This document shows, in pieces, positions 1-9,194 of a stretch of 64,000 bases of DNA (positions are counted from its first letter, which is position 1; every line of letters begins with the position of its first letter). This stretch comes from Actinomycetota bacterium (GTDB lineage Bacteria; Actinomycetota; Actinomycetes; Propionibacteriales; Nocardioidaceae). Location: positions 1 through 64,000 of the forward strand of contig WLJH01000012.1 of the NCBI GenBank assembly GCA_009701885.1, in the 5' to 3' direction. The position numbers were made by a program, and so were the translations under genes. The notes beneath the pieces are model-generated. The model saw only the letters and a list, made by a program, of their open reading frames with translations. It did no database searches and was not told the DNA's origin.

Positions 1-1
1 C

Positions 2-1507
2 CAGCCCGCTCCCCCGGCCGGCCGGCGCGAGGACGGCGGGCGGCACCGGGTGGCCGTCGTCGGGGGCGGCATCGCCGGGCTCGCGGCCGCGACGGCGCTG
101 GCCGAGCGCGGCGTGCGGGTCGAGCTGCTGGAGTCCACCCCGCGGCTGGGCGGGCGCGTGGCGTCGTGGCCGGTCGAGGTCGACGGCTCGACGGTGGCGA
201 TGAGCCGCGGTTTTCACGCGTTCTTCCGGCAGTACTACAACCTGCGCTCGTTGCTGCGCCGCGCCGACCCGTCGCTGACCGCGCTGCGGGCCGTGGAGGA
301 CTATCCGCTGCTCGCGGCAGAGGGCATGCGCGACTCCTTCACCAACATCCCGCGCACGCCGCCGTGGAGCGTCATGGGTTTCGTGCTGCGCTCGCCCTCC
401 TTCACCGCGCGCGACCTGGCTCGCGTGGACGTGGCGGAGGCGCTCGGCCTGCTCGACGTCGCCTTCCCCGAGACCTTCTCCGCCCTGGACGGCCGCAGCG
501 CCGCCGACGTGCTGGACCGGCTGCGCTTCCCCGACCGTGCGCGGCACCTGGCCCTGGAGGTCTTCGCGCGCAGCTTCTTCGCCGACCCCCGGGAGTTCTC
601 CGGCGGCGAGCTTGTCGCGATGTTCCACACCTACTTCCTCGGCTCCGCCGAGGGGCTGCTCTTCGACGTCGCCGCCGACGACTTCGACACCGCGCTCTGG
701 TCTCCGCTGTCCGCGCACCTGGAGCGGCTGGGCGCCTCGGTGGCGCTCGACTCCCCCGTGCGGTCGCTGGAGGAGCACGGCGATGGCGTCGTGGTCGGCA
801 CCGACGACCGCACCCTCGAGGTCGACGCGGTCGTCGTGGCGACCGACCGGCGGCCGCTGCAGCGGCTCGTCGAGGGCGCGCCCTGGCTCGGCGCCTCCGA
901 CCCGGCCTGGCGCGAGCGCCTCACGGGGCTCGGCCACGCCCCGCCGTTCGGCGTGTGGCGGCTGTGGCTGGACCGTCCCGCCCCGCGCGACGCCGCGCCC
1001 TTCCTCGGCACCAGCGGCTTCGGGCCCCTCGACAACATCTCCTTCCTGGAGATGCTCGAGGACGGCGCGCGGGACTGGGCCGTGCGAACCGGCGGGTCGG
1101 TCGTGGAGCTGCACGCCTACGCCCTGCCCGCTGACCTCGCCGTCGACGAGGCGGCCCTGCGCGAGGTGCTCTGGCGTGAGCTGCTGCGGGTGCACCGCGG
1201 GCTCGACGGCGCCCGGGTCCTCGGCGAGGAGCTGCTCGTGCGCGAGGACTGCCCGCTCGTCGGCACCGACCCCTGGGCCACCCGCCCCGGGGTGCGTACG
1301 CCGGACCCGCGGGTCGTCCTGGCCGGCGACGGCATCCGGTGCGAGCTGCCCGTCGCGCTCATGGAGCGCGCCGCCACCACCGGGTTCCAGGCCGCGGACA
1401 CACTCCTCGCCCGCTGGGACGTCGCGGGCCACGGCACCTGGAGTCCGCCCCTGCGCGGTCGGGTCCCGGGCGCCGGCGCCCTGCGTCGTACCCTCACGCG
1501 CGGCTGA
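2..1507 (+). CDS. crtU: CrtU-like FAD-dependent carotenoid desaturase (5' end outside window)
   Basis: A FAD-dependent amine-oxidase/phytoene-desaturase-fold protein. The dinucleotide-binding motif VVGGGIAGLAAA follows the GTG at 50, and a C-terminal FAD segment (GDGIRCELPVALMERA) lies near the end. The stretch GFHAFFRQYYNLRSLLRRAD is typical of CrtU-type carotene desaturase/methyltransferases that make aromatic carotenoid end groups. The frame stays open from GTG 50 back to base 2, so the true start probably lies upstream and the entry is partial. It converges on the crt operon. The carotenoid role is well supported by neighbours. The exact reaction (isorenieratene-type ring desaturation versus another desaturation) is inferred. 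Confidence 0.8.
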   Translation, partial: QPAPPAGRREDGGRHRVAVVGGGIAGLAAATALAERGVRVELLESTPRLGGRVASWPVEVDGSTVAMSRGFHAFFRQYYNLRSLLRRADPSLTALRAVEDYPLLAAEGMRDSFTNIPRTPPWSVMGFVLRSPSFTARDLARVDVAEALGLLDVAFPETFSALDGRSAADVLDRLRFPDRARHLALEVFARSFFADPREFSGGELVAMFHTYFLGSAEGLLFDVAADDFDTALWSPLSAHLERLGASVALDSPVRSLEEHGDGVVVGTDDRTLEVDAVVVATDRRPLQRLVEGAPWLGASDPAWRERLTGLGHAPPFGVWRLWLDRPAPRDAAPFLGTSGFGPLDNISFLEMLEDGARDWAVRTGGSVVELHAYALPADLAVDEAALREVLWRELLRVHRGLDGARVLGEELLVREDCPLVGTDPWATRPGVRTPDPRVVLAGDGIRCELPVALMERAATTGFQAADTLLARWDVAGHGTWSPPLRGRVPGAGALRRTLTRG

Positions 1508-1573
1508 CCCGCCACAACTTCGACGCTCGCCCGCCGCAACTTCGACGCTCACCCGCCGCAAGTTCGGCGCCGA
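1508..1573. repeat. Three 22-bp tandem repeats after crtU
   Basis: Three consecutive 22-bp units begin at 1508, 1530 and 1552. Each starts CCCGCC and carries CAACTTCGACGCTC or a close variant (the third reads CAAGTTCGGCGCCG). The array abuts the crtU stop codon. A looser duplication (GAAGANGGGACGGNTCA) follows at about 1577-1636. The rest of this 143-bp gap between two convergent genes shows no gene and no clear terminator. Confidence 0.75.
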
Positions 1574-1650
1574 TCCGAAGATGGGACGGATCACGCCAGA
1601 GGACAGGGCGGGTCACCGCCGAAGACGGGACGGGTCAGCCAGCCACCGGG

Positions 1651-3597
1651 TCAGATCCCGTAGGACTCCCCGCGGGCGCGGAGCAGCCAGGACCGCTCGG
1701 CGTAGACCATGTCGTCGACCCAGAGGCGCCGGGCGGTGTGACGCATGGCCGGCTGCAGCAGGCTCGAGACGGCCCGGGCGGCCTTGAAGCCGGGGCGGTC
1801 GGAGTGGGCGATGGTGGCCTCGACCATCATCGTGCGCGGCCTGCCGTCGGGGCCGGGGCCGATCGGGGTCGCGTGGGTCTCCACGACGCTGCCCGCGCCC
1901 TCGCCCTCGGTGATCGTCATGACGATCGTGCGGGCGTCGGGGCAGGCGAACTCCGCCCGCACCGGCACGCCCCAGCGCCGGCTCAGCCGGAAGGTGACGT
2001 CGACGGTCAGGACCTCGTCGTCGCTCGCGGACTCGTCGACCTCGAGGTGGCTGAAGGCGTAGGGGTGGAACCACGAGCCGTGCCAGGGGTCGAGCCGGTT
2101 GGCGATGATGTCGCGCGGCTCGCAGGTGCCGGGCAGCTCCACGACCGCCGCCACGGAGCGCGCCAGCGGCGGGCGCGCCGTGATTCGCGGCAGGTCGGAC
2201 GGCGTCTCGCCGGGCGTGGGCACGCGGACCCAGAGCAGCACGCCGTCGTCGTGGGCGGCGTACGCCGGCCAGCCGGGATGCCCCTCGGGGGCCAGCGCGA
2301 GGCCGTGCCAGCGGCAGTGCAGCTTGTCCCCGAACACCTCGCAGTCGGTCAGCAGCGCGCCGAGGTGCGGGCAGGAGCCCGGGCCCGCGGCGACCCCGGT
2401 GCTGGTGCGCCACAGCACGACCTCGCGGCCGGCGACGCATCGGGTGATGCTGGTGCTGCCGAGCGCGGTGGACGGCCCGACGGTGTACCACCCGCCGGGG
2501 TCGCGGGCCAGGGCCACGTCGAGGGCGGCCCGGATCCGGGCCGGCTTGGCGTGCTGCCACGACGGCTCGAGCTGGTCGCGCCGCGGCATCGGCTTCAGGG
2601 CGATCGGGATGCGCGGCGGGGCCTCGTGGCTCGCTCCGCCCGCACCTCGACCAGCGGTGCCGGTCGCGCTAGCTCCTCGACCAGCGGAGGACGGCGAGGT
2701 CCGCAGTGCACCGGCCGCGGTGACGCCGAGGGCCGCGCCGGCGAGGGCGGCCTTGCGCCAGGTGGGGACGACGACCCGCTCGCCGAAGACGTCGTAGCCG
2801 GCGTCCTCGATCCGGTCCAGGATGCCGGCGTACAGGCGGCGGGCGGTGCCGACGCAGCGGCGCGAGGCGTCCGGCAGCAGGGCCAGGCCGCGGTCGGCCT
2901 CGGCGTACAGCCCGCGGTTGCGCTCGACCTCGAACGCCATGAGCGCGCGCCAGGAGGCGTCGGCCCGGCGTCGGGCGGGGTCGGCGCCGAAGCGCTCGAG
3001 GTCCTCCTGCGGGATGTAGACCCGGCCGCGGTCGAGGTCCTCCGCGACGTCGCGCAGGAAGTTGGTCAGCTGGAAGGCGTTGCCGAGCGCGCGCGCCGGC
3101 TCCTTGGCCGAGGCCGAGCTCGGCTCGAGGACGGGCAGCATCATCTCGCCGATGACCGCGGCCGAGCCCTCCATGTAGCCGAGCAGGTCCTCCCAGGTGT
3201 CGTACGTCGTGGTGGTGAGGTCCTGGGCCATCGCCCCGAAGAAGCGCTCGAAGCACTCCGGGTCGATCCGGGTCTCCCGGACGGTGCGACCCACGGCGGC
3301 CAGCACCGGGTCCGGGCTGGTGCCCTCCTCCACGGCGCGCAGGAACGCGGCCTGGAAGTCGGCCAGCGCCTGCTCGGTCGCGGCGACCTGCCCCGGGTCG
3401 GTGGCACCCGGGGCGTCGACGATGTCGTCGGCGAGGCGGCACAGCGCGTAGACCGCGTGCACGTGGCGGCGGCGCTCCTTGGGCAGGATCGCCGCTCCCC
3501 AGTAGTAGGTCGTGCCGTGCCGCCGCGTGAGCTCCGCGCAGCGGCGGTAGCCCTCGACCAGGTCCGGCTCCACCGGGAACGTCGTGACTGCTGACAC
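1651..3597 (-). CDS. crtB: Phytoene synthase CrtB fused in frame to a Rieske 2Fe-2S protein
   Basis: One uninterrupted 648-codon ORF. Residues 1-300 are a phytoene synthase: first Asp-rich motif ADDIVD (57-61), second motif NFLRDVAEDLDRGRVYIP, joining two GGPP into phytoene. From about residue 327 comes a Rieske oxygenase-like protein with ligands C409, H411, C428 and H431 (CPH...CRWH), of the type found beside carotenoid genes (DUF5914-like tail). Residues ~304-326 (ASATGTAGRGAGGA...) are encoded by a dispersed palindromic repeat. The usual crtB stop seems lost. GTG 3597 is chosen because it follows the crtI stop by one base. An internal ATG at 2589 could yield a separate Rieske protein, but it would drop the conserved RIPIALKP stretch. 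Enzyme calls are strong; whether a fused polypeptide exists is untested. Confidence 0.85.
   Translation of the reverse strand: MSAVTTFPVEPDLVEGYRRCAELTRRHGTTYYWGAAILPKERRRHVHAVYALCRLADDIVDAPGATDPGQVAATEQALADFQAAFLRAVEEGTSPDPVLAAVGRTVRETRIDPECFERFFGAMAQDLTTTTYDTWEDLLGYMEGSAAVIGEMMLPVLEPSSASAKEPARALGNAFQLTNFLRDVAEDLDRGRVYIPQEDLERFGADPARRRADASWRALMAFEVERNRGLYAEADRGLALLPDASRRCVGTARRLYAGILDRIEDAGYDVFGERVVVPTWRKAALAGAALGVTAAGALRTSPSSAGRGASATGTAGRGAGGASHEAPPRIPIALKPMPRRDQLEPSWQHAKPARIRAALDVALARDPGGWYTVGPSTALGSTSITRCVAGREVVLWRTSTGVAAGPGSCPHLGALLTDCEVFGDKLHCRWHGLALAPEGHPGWPAYAAHDDGVLLWVRVPTPGETPSDLPRITARPPLARSVAAVVELPGTCEPRDIIANRLDPWHGSWFHPYAFSHLEVDESASDDEVLTVDVTFRLSRRWGVPVRAEFACPDARTIVMTITEGEGAGSVVETHATPIGPGPDGRPRTMMVEATIAHSDRPGFKAARAVSSLLQPAMRHTARRLWVDDMVYAERSWLLRARGESYGI
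2621..2687 (-). repeat. GGTCGAG-type palindromic repeat (two units) inside crtB-Rieske
   Basis: On the minus strand two units read CGCTGGTCGAGGAGCTAGCG (2687-2661) and CGCTGGTCGAGGTGCGGGCG followed by GAGCGAGCCACGAGGCC (2656-2621). The second unit closely matches the copy at 12515-12547 (AGTCGAGGTGCGAGCG, then GAGCCACGAGACC). The whole element is translated in frame as the linker between the two domains. Confidence 0.8.
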
Positions 3598-3598
3598 C

Positions 3599-5128
3599 TC
3601 AGGCCACCTCGGTACGGCGCACCGGCCGCGGCTTCCAGGCAGGGGCTGCCGGGAGGTAGTCGGTGACCCGCTGGGCGGCCAGCTTGCCGGAGACCAGCAC
3701 CATCGGGACGCCGACGCCGGGGGTCGTGCCGGAGCCGGCGAAGAAGAAGCCGGGCACGCGCTTCTCGACGTTGGACGGCCGGAACGGGCCGGTCTGCGGG
3801 AAGGTGTGGGCCAGCGCGAACGGCGTGCCGCGCTCCATGCCCTGAGCCTCCCAGTCGACGGGGTCGACGAGCTCCTCGGCGACGATGTCGGTCGGGTAGC
3901 CCTCTCGCTCCAGGAAGCGCTCCAGCTCCTCACGGGTGCGGCCGCGCTGGGTCTTCCAGTCCACGACGCCGTCGAGGTTGGGGGCGGGCTCGAGGACGTA
4001 GAGGACGTGCGAGCCGTCGGGGGCGAGCGAGGGGTCGCTCATCGTCGGGACCGTGACCAGGCGCGAGGGGTCCGGCATCATCCGGCCCTGCTTGATCAGG
4101 GCGTCGAAGGAGGAGTCCCAGGCGTCGGCGAAGTGGATGTTGTGGTGCCTGGTCCCCTCGGGGAGCCCGCCGCGGACGCCGACGTGCCACACGACGGCCG
4201 AGGGCGAGTACTTGCCCTTCTTCACGACCCGCGGCGGCGCGAGGTCGGGGAGCAGGCGCCGGTAGGCCACCGGCAGGTCGAGCGTGCACACGACGGCGTC
4301 GGCGGCCAGCCGCTCACCGCCCTCGGAGTCGCCCTCGATGACGATGCCGGCGACGGCGCCGTCGGCGCGGCGCAGCACCTCGGTGACCCGCTGGCCCAGG
4401 CGCAGCTCGACACCGGCGTTCGTGGCCGCCTTGGCCAGGGCACGCGGGACCGCCGACATGCCGCCGTCGGGGAACCAGACGCCCTCGATGCAGTCCATGT
4501 AGGTGATGACCGCGTAGAGGGCCAGCGCCGAGGACGGCGGCAGCCCGGCGTACATCGCCTGGAAGGTGAAGAGCCGGCGCAGCCGGTCGTCGGCGAAGCG
4601 GCGCCGGACGTTGGGCCCGAGCCGGCCGAAGCCACCGAGGCCCAGCAGCCTCGCGGCGGCGGCCGGCGAGGAGACGAGGTCGAGCGGGCTGTCGAAGTTG
4701 GCGTCGATGAAGTGCGGCATCTCGACGTCGTAGAGCTTCTTCAGCCACGCGCTGAAGTCGTCGAAGGCGGCCGCGTCGGCGGGCCCGCAGACGGTGCGGA
4801 TCTCCTCGCGCATCGCCTCGTGGCCGTGGCGCACGAGGATCTGGGAGCCGTCGGCGAACTTCGCGCGGTACGCCGGGTCGAGCATCCGCATGGGGAGCAG
4901 GGCGTCGAGGTCGCCACCGGCGGCGGAGACCACGTCGTCGAGCAGCCCGCGCATGGTGAGCACGGTCGGGCCGGTGTCGAAGGTGTAGCCGTCGCGGTCG
5001 ATCCGACCGGCGCGCCCGCCCGGGGCGTGCTCGGCCTCGACCACGACGACCTCGTGGCCCGAGCGGCTGAGGTGGCAGGCCGTCGCGAGACCGGCCAGGC
5101 CGGCCCCGATCACCACCACGCGGCTCAT
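3599..5128 (-). CDS. crtI: Phytoene desaturase (lycopene-forming type)
   Basis: A 509-aa CrtI-family FAD enzyme that desaturates phytoene stepwise to lycopene at the membrane. The N-terminal Rossmann motif VVIGAGLAGLATACHLS is at residues 5-21, followed by GGRAGRIDRDGYTFDTGPTV, the family's FAD signature. The C-terminal segment FFAGSGTTPGVGVPMVLVSG is the CrtI C-terminal motif. The start is ATG 5128, whose ATGA overlaps the crtE stop. The stop lies one base before the crtB start, so crtE, crtI and crtB are almost certainly translationally coupled. The length is normal for the family and nothing appears broken. Confidence 0.95.
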   Translation of the reverse strand: MSRVVVIGAGLAGLATACHLSRSGHEVVVVEAEHAPGGRAGRIDRDGYTFDTGPTVLTMRGLLDDVVSAAGGDLDALLPMRMLDPAYRAKFADGSQILVRHGHEAMREEIRTVCGPADAAAFDDFSAWLKKLYDVEMPHFIDANFDSPLDLVSSPAAAARLLGLGGFGRLGPNVRRRFADDRLRRLFTFQAMYAGLPPSSALALYAVITYMDCIEGVWFPDGGMSAVPRALAKAATNAGVELRLGQRVTEVLRRADGAVAGIVIEGDSEGGERLAADAVVCTLDLPVAYRRLLPDLAPPRVVKKGKYSPSAVVWHVGVRGGLPEGTRHHNIHFADAWDSSFDALIKQGRMMPDPSRLVTVPTMSDPSLAPDGSHVLYVLEPAPNLDGVVDWKTQRGRTREELERFLEREGYPTDIVAEELVDPVDWEAQGMERGTPFALAHTFPQTGPFRPSNVEKRVPGFFFAGSGTTPGVGVPMVLVSGKLAAQRVTDYLPAAPAWKPRPVRRTEVA

Positions 5129-6321
5129 CGGGTCCTCCAGCACACGCTGTCGGCGACCTGGCGCAGGCCCGCGACCCCGGCGGGGTGCAGCGCGGGCTCC
5201 TCGAGTGCTGCAAGGGCGCTCGCGTGGCTGCGGCGTACCTGCTCCTCGGCCCGCTCGCGGACCCCGGTGCTCTCCATGATCTGTGCTGCCTCCTCGACGT
5301 CGCCGTCCTCGTGCTGCTGGTTCCTGATGCGGGCGACCACGTCCGCGGCGCGGCCGGTCGCCTCCTGCTCCGCCCACGCGAGCAGCACGGTGGCCTTGCC
5401 CGCGCGCAGGTCGTCGTGGGCGGGCTTGCCGGTGAGCTCGGGGTCGCCCCAGACGCCGAGCAGGTCGTCGCGCAGGGCGAAGGCCTCGCCCAGGTGCGCG
5501 CCGTACTCCCCCAGGGCGTCCAGCACCTCGGACCCGGCACCGGCCGCGACCGCACCGAGCTCGAGCGGGCGCTGGATGGTGTAGCCGCCGGACTTGGCCC
5601 GGGCCACGGCCCAGGCGCGGTCCTCGGCGTTCGCGCCGCCACCCGCGGCCGCCTCGGACAGGTCGAGGACCTGCCCGCGCACGAGCTCGACGCTGGTGCG
5701 CCACCACAGGTGCCGCACCGGCTGGGCGAGCTCGGCGACGATCGCGTCGGCCTCCATGTGGGCCAGGTCGCCGACGAGCACGGCCACGGACTCGCCGTAG
5801 CGCAGCGGGTCGTCGCGACCACCGGCAGCGCGATGGCGGTCGCTGGCGGACACGTGGGTGGCGGGACGGCCGCGGCGCGTGGTCGAGCCGTCCATCACGT
5901 CGTCCTGGGCGAGGCCGAAGGCGTGCAGCAGCTCCAGGGCCGCCCCGATGCGCACGGGCACCGTCGGGTCGGCGCCGGACTCCGTGCCGCCGGCGGCCAG
6001 CCAGCCCCAGTGGCACATGAGCGGGCGGAAACGCTTGCCGGCGCCGAGCACGAGCTCGGCGAGGATGCCGGGCAGGCCCTGCTCGCCGAGCACCGGGTCG
6101 GCGTCACCGACCAGCGGCTCGGGGCCGGGCCCGCGGCGCCACTCCCCCGCCAGGCGGTCCAGGCGCAGGCGCAGCAGCTCCTCGACCGCGGCGAGCGCCT
6201 CGGCGCCGGCCTGATCGGCGTGGGAGGTGGTGGGTGCGGTCGGCTCCTCGGCCCTGGCAGCACCGGCCCGCGCCGCGCGCGCACGACGCGTCGCCGGCGG
6301 GGCGAACATCTCGGCGGTCAC
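5125..6321 (-). CDS. crtE: Geranylgeranyl diphosphate synthase
   Basis: A 398-aa trans-prenyltransferase that builds C20 GGPP from IPP and allylic diphosphates. Both catalytic Asp-rich motifs are visible: first DDVMD (in GLAQDDVMDGSTTRRG) and second DDLLGVWGD. The substrate-binding GAGKRFRPLM motif precedes them. An Ala/Arg-rich N-terminal ~35 residues is likely disordered. GTG 6321 overlaps the idi stop as GTGA, and the 3' end overlaps crtI as ATGA. Placement between idi and crtI argues that it supplies the carotenoid branch rather than menaquinone. Chain length (C20) is inferred from context. Confidence 0.92.
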   Translation of the reverse strand: MTAEMFAPPATRRARAARAGAARAEEPTAPTTSHADQAGAEALAAVEELLRLRLDRLAGEWRRGPGPEPLVGDADPVLGEQGLPGILAELVLGAGKRFRPLMCHWGWLAAGGTESGADPTVPVRIGAALELLHAFGLAQDDVMDGSTTRRGRPATHVSASDRHRAAGGRDDPLRYGESVAVLVGDLAHMEADAIVAELAQPVRHLWWRTSVELVRGQVLDLSEAAAGGGANAEDRAWAVARAKSGGYTIQRPLELGAVAAGAGSEVLDALGEYGAHLGEAFALRDDLLGVWGDPELTGKPAHDDLRAGKATVLLAWAEQEATGRAADVVARIRNQQHEDGDVEEAAQIMESTGVRERAEEQVRRSHASALAALEEPALHPAGVAGLRQVADSVCWRTR

Positions 6322-6968
6322 CGGAGGGCTCCCGTGCTGCGGGTGGCCAGCGAGCGCAGGTCGTCGCCGGCGAGCGCGCCCAGCTGGGCGACCTGCAGGA
6401 CCATCCAGGGACTCAGCAGGAACGGGGAGGCCTCCGCGGTGCGGCGTACGTCGGACCAGTCCAGCCAGGCGTGCTCGGCGACCTCTGCGGGGTCGGGCCG
6501 GGGCTCGGTGCCGACCGGGACGACGGTCAGGTGGACCGGGCAGATCTCGTTCTCCACGACACCCGAGGCGTCGACGGCGCGGTAGCGGAAGTCGGGGAGC
6601 ACGACGTCGAGCCCGCCGACCTCGAGCCCGAGCTCCTCGGCGGTGCGCCGGCGCACGGCGGCCTGGACCGACTCGTCGGGGCGGGGGTGCCCGCAGCAGG
6701 AGTTGGTCCAGACACCGGGCCAGGTCTTCTTGCCGACCGCGCGACGGGTCAGCAGGAGGCGACCGTCGGTGTCGACGACGTAGAGCGAGAAGGCCAGGTG
6801 CAGCGGCGTGTCCACGGTGTGCACCTGGGTGCGGGGCGCCGTGCCGGCGGGACGGCCCTGCTCGTCGAGGAGGACGACGAGGTCGGTGGGGTCAGGCAGG
6901 TGGTCTTGCTGGGGAGGGTCCTGCTGGGGGGCCGACGCCGGGGCGCCGTGCGCGAGTGGGCGCATCAT
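6318..6968 (-). CDS. idi: Isopentenyl-diphosphate delta-isomerase, type I
   Basis: A 216-aa Nudix-fold type I IPP isomerase that interconverts IPP and DMAPP, the starter for CrtE. The catalytic Cys motif TNSCCGHP and the metal/Glu motif VENEICPV are intact. The N-terminal ~28 residues (Gln/Pro rich) are extra. It is the first gene of the idi-crtE-crtI-crtB run, and its stop overlaps the crtE start (GTGA). The promoter should lie in 6969-7093, where I could not fix -35/-10 boxes with confidence. Function is very secure. Confidence 0.95.
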   Translation of the reverse strand: MMRPLAHGAPASAPQQDPPQQDHLPDPTDLVVLLDEQGRPAGTAPRTQVHTVDTPLHLAFSLYVVDTDGRLLLTRRAVGKKTWPGVWTNSCCGHPRPDESVQAAVRRRTAEELGLEVGGLDVVLPDFRYRAVDASGVVENEICPVHLTVVPVGTEPRPDPAEVAEHAWLDWSDVRRTAEASPFLLSPWMVLQVAQLGALAGDDLRSLATRSTGALR

Positions 6969-7093
6969 CGACTCGCTCTCTCTTCGCTACGGCTGCGCGT
7001 CTTCCCACGAACGTAGGCAGGTGCTCACGAGGACAGGTCACCCAACAGGGTGCCCCGACGGACAAACCGCCTGTGCTGCAGGGGTTCTGGGCC

Positions 7094-8163
7094 TCACACG
7101 CTGTCCCACCGGAAGAGCTTCGCCGCGACCAAGGTGACCACCAGGGCGAAGCCGGCCAGGATGCCGAGCACCGGCAGGGCCGCGGCCGGACCCTCCCCGC
7201 GGACCATGACGTCGAGCATCCCCTCGTTGAGGTGCTTGAGCGGCATGAGGTCCGAGACGGCCTGGAGCCACCGGGGCGCGCCGTCGAGGGAGAAGAAGGA
7301 GCCGCTGAGGAAGGCCATCGGCAGCACCATGAAGTTGGCGGCGTTGACCGCGGCCTCGGCCGTGGTCGTCAGCGCTCCCGCGAGCAGGCCCAGCGCCATG
7401 AAGCACAGCGTCCCGACCAGGACCAGCGGGACCGCCATCCACCAGGCGCCGGTCAGCGAGAGCCCGAAGAAGGCCATCCCGACGCCCAGGAAGATCGCGG
7501 TCTGCACGAGCGCGATGCCGAGGGTGACCACCACGCGCGCGGAGACGATCGTGCGGGTGCGGACCGGTGCCAGCTGGAGGCGGCGCATCAGCTTGGTCTG
7601 GCGCCAGCCCTGCAGTGTCGCGGCGGCACCGATCGCCGCGCTCGTCGCGATCGCCCAGCCCAGCAGGCCGGGCGTCACGAACTGGATGACGGTCAGCGAC
7701 TCGTCCTCGACCCGCTCGACGTCGAGCGCGAACGGGACCGGCGAGCCGGCCTCCTGGGCCAGCAGCGCGACGTTGGTGCCGTCGACGAGGGCGCGCAGGG
7801 TGGCCTGCGTGACGGCCGCCTGCACCTGGTCGGTCTGGGTGTAGTGCGCCACGAGCGTGTCGCCGTCCTGGCGCAGCGCGACGTCGGCGTCACCGCTGCG
7901 CACCTCCTCCAGCGCCGTGTCGAGGTCCTCGACCCGGCGGACGTCGAAGGCCGCGTCGAAGGCCTCGCGCGCCTCCGGCGAGAGCGACTCGAGGAGCGCG
8001 AGGTCCCCGACCTGCACCAGCTCCGCGGCTGGCTGGCCGCGGTCGGAGAGCACCCCGCCGAAGAACACCAGGAACATCAGCGGGAAGACGATGGCGAAGA
8101 AGAGCGACGCCCGGTCGCGGACGAAGCCGCGCACGATGGCCGCCGCGATCGCGGAGAAGGCCC

Positions 8164-8167
<4 letters not shown>
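7094..8167 (-). CDS. ABC-2 type exporter permease
   Basis: A 357-aa membrane protein of the ABC-2 (DrrB/YhfR-like) class. One N-terminal membrane segment (LFFAIVFPLMFLVFFGGVL) is followed by a ~140-residue extracytoplasmic domain, then five hydrophobic segments between about residues 175 and 350, including the ABC-2 signature around AANFMVLPMAFLSGSFFSL. It is translationally coupled to the ATPase gene (ATGA at 8164-8167). The substrate is unknown; relatives export drugs, lipids or polysaccharide precursors. It reads away from the crt operon, and nothing ties it to carotenoids. Confidence 0.85.
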
Positions 8168-9063
<896 letters not shown>

Positions 9064-9113
9064 GGGCTCACCCTAGGGGCCGCTCGCGCCGTCCCGATCC
9101 CCTCCCGGGCTCG

Positions 9114-9160
9114 CCACCCTCGACCCCGTGCCGGCCCGCTCGGCGCGGGGTCGAGGGTGG
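9114..9160 (-). terminator. Hairpin after the amidase gene
   Basis: A perfect 15-bp stem (CCACCCTCGACCCCG at 9114-9128 and its complement at 9146-9160) with a 17-nt loop lies 35 bp past the amidase stop and 50 bp upstream of the ABC operon start. There is no U tract, as is common for actinobacterial terminators. The GGTCGAGG core also links it to the local repeat vocabulary. Confidence 0.55.
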
Positions 9161-9194
9161 GTCGGCGCGGGTCAGGATCCCGCTGCCGACCGGC

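Noticed and set aside
2099..2797. 232-aa plus-strand ORF opposite the Rieske gene
   Set aside because: Antisense shadow with Ser/Ala/Pro-rich composition and no RBS or domain.
1..7000. A complete isorenieratene cluster
   Set aside because: No lycopene cyclase gene is visible in the window, so the end product cannot be stated.
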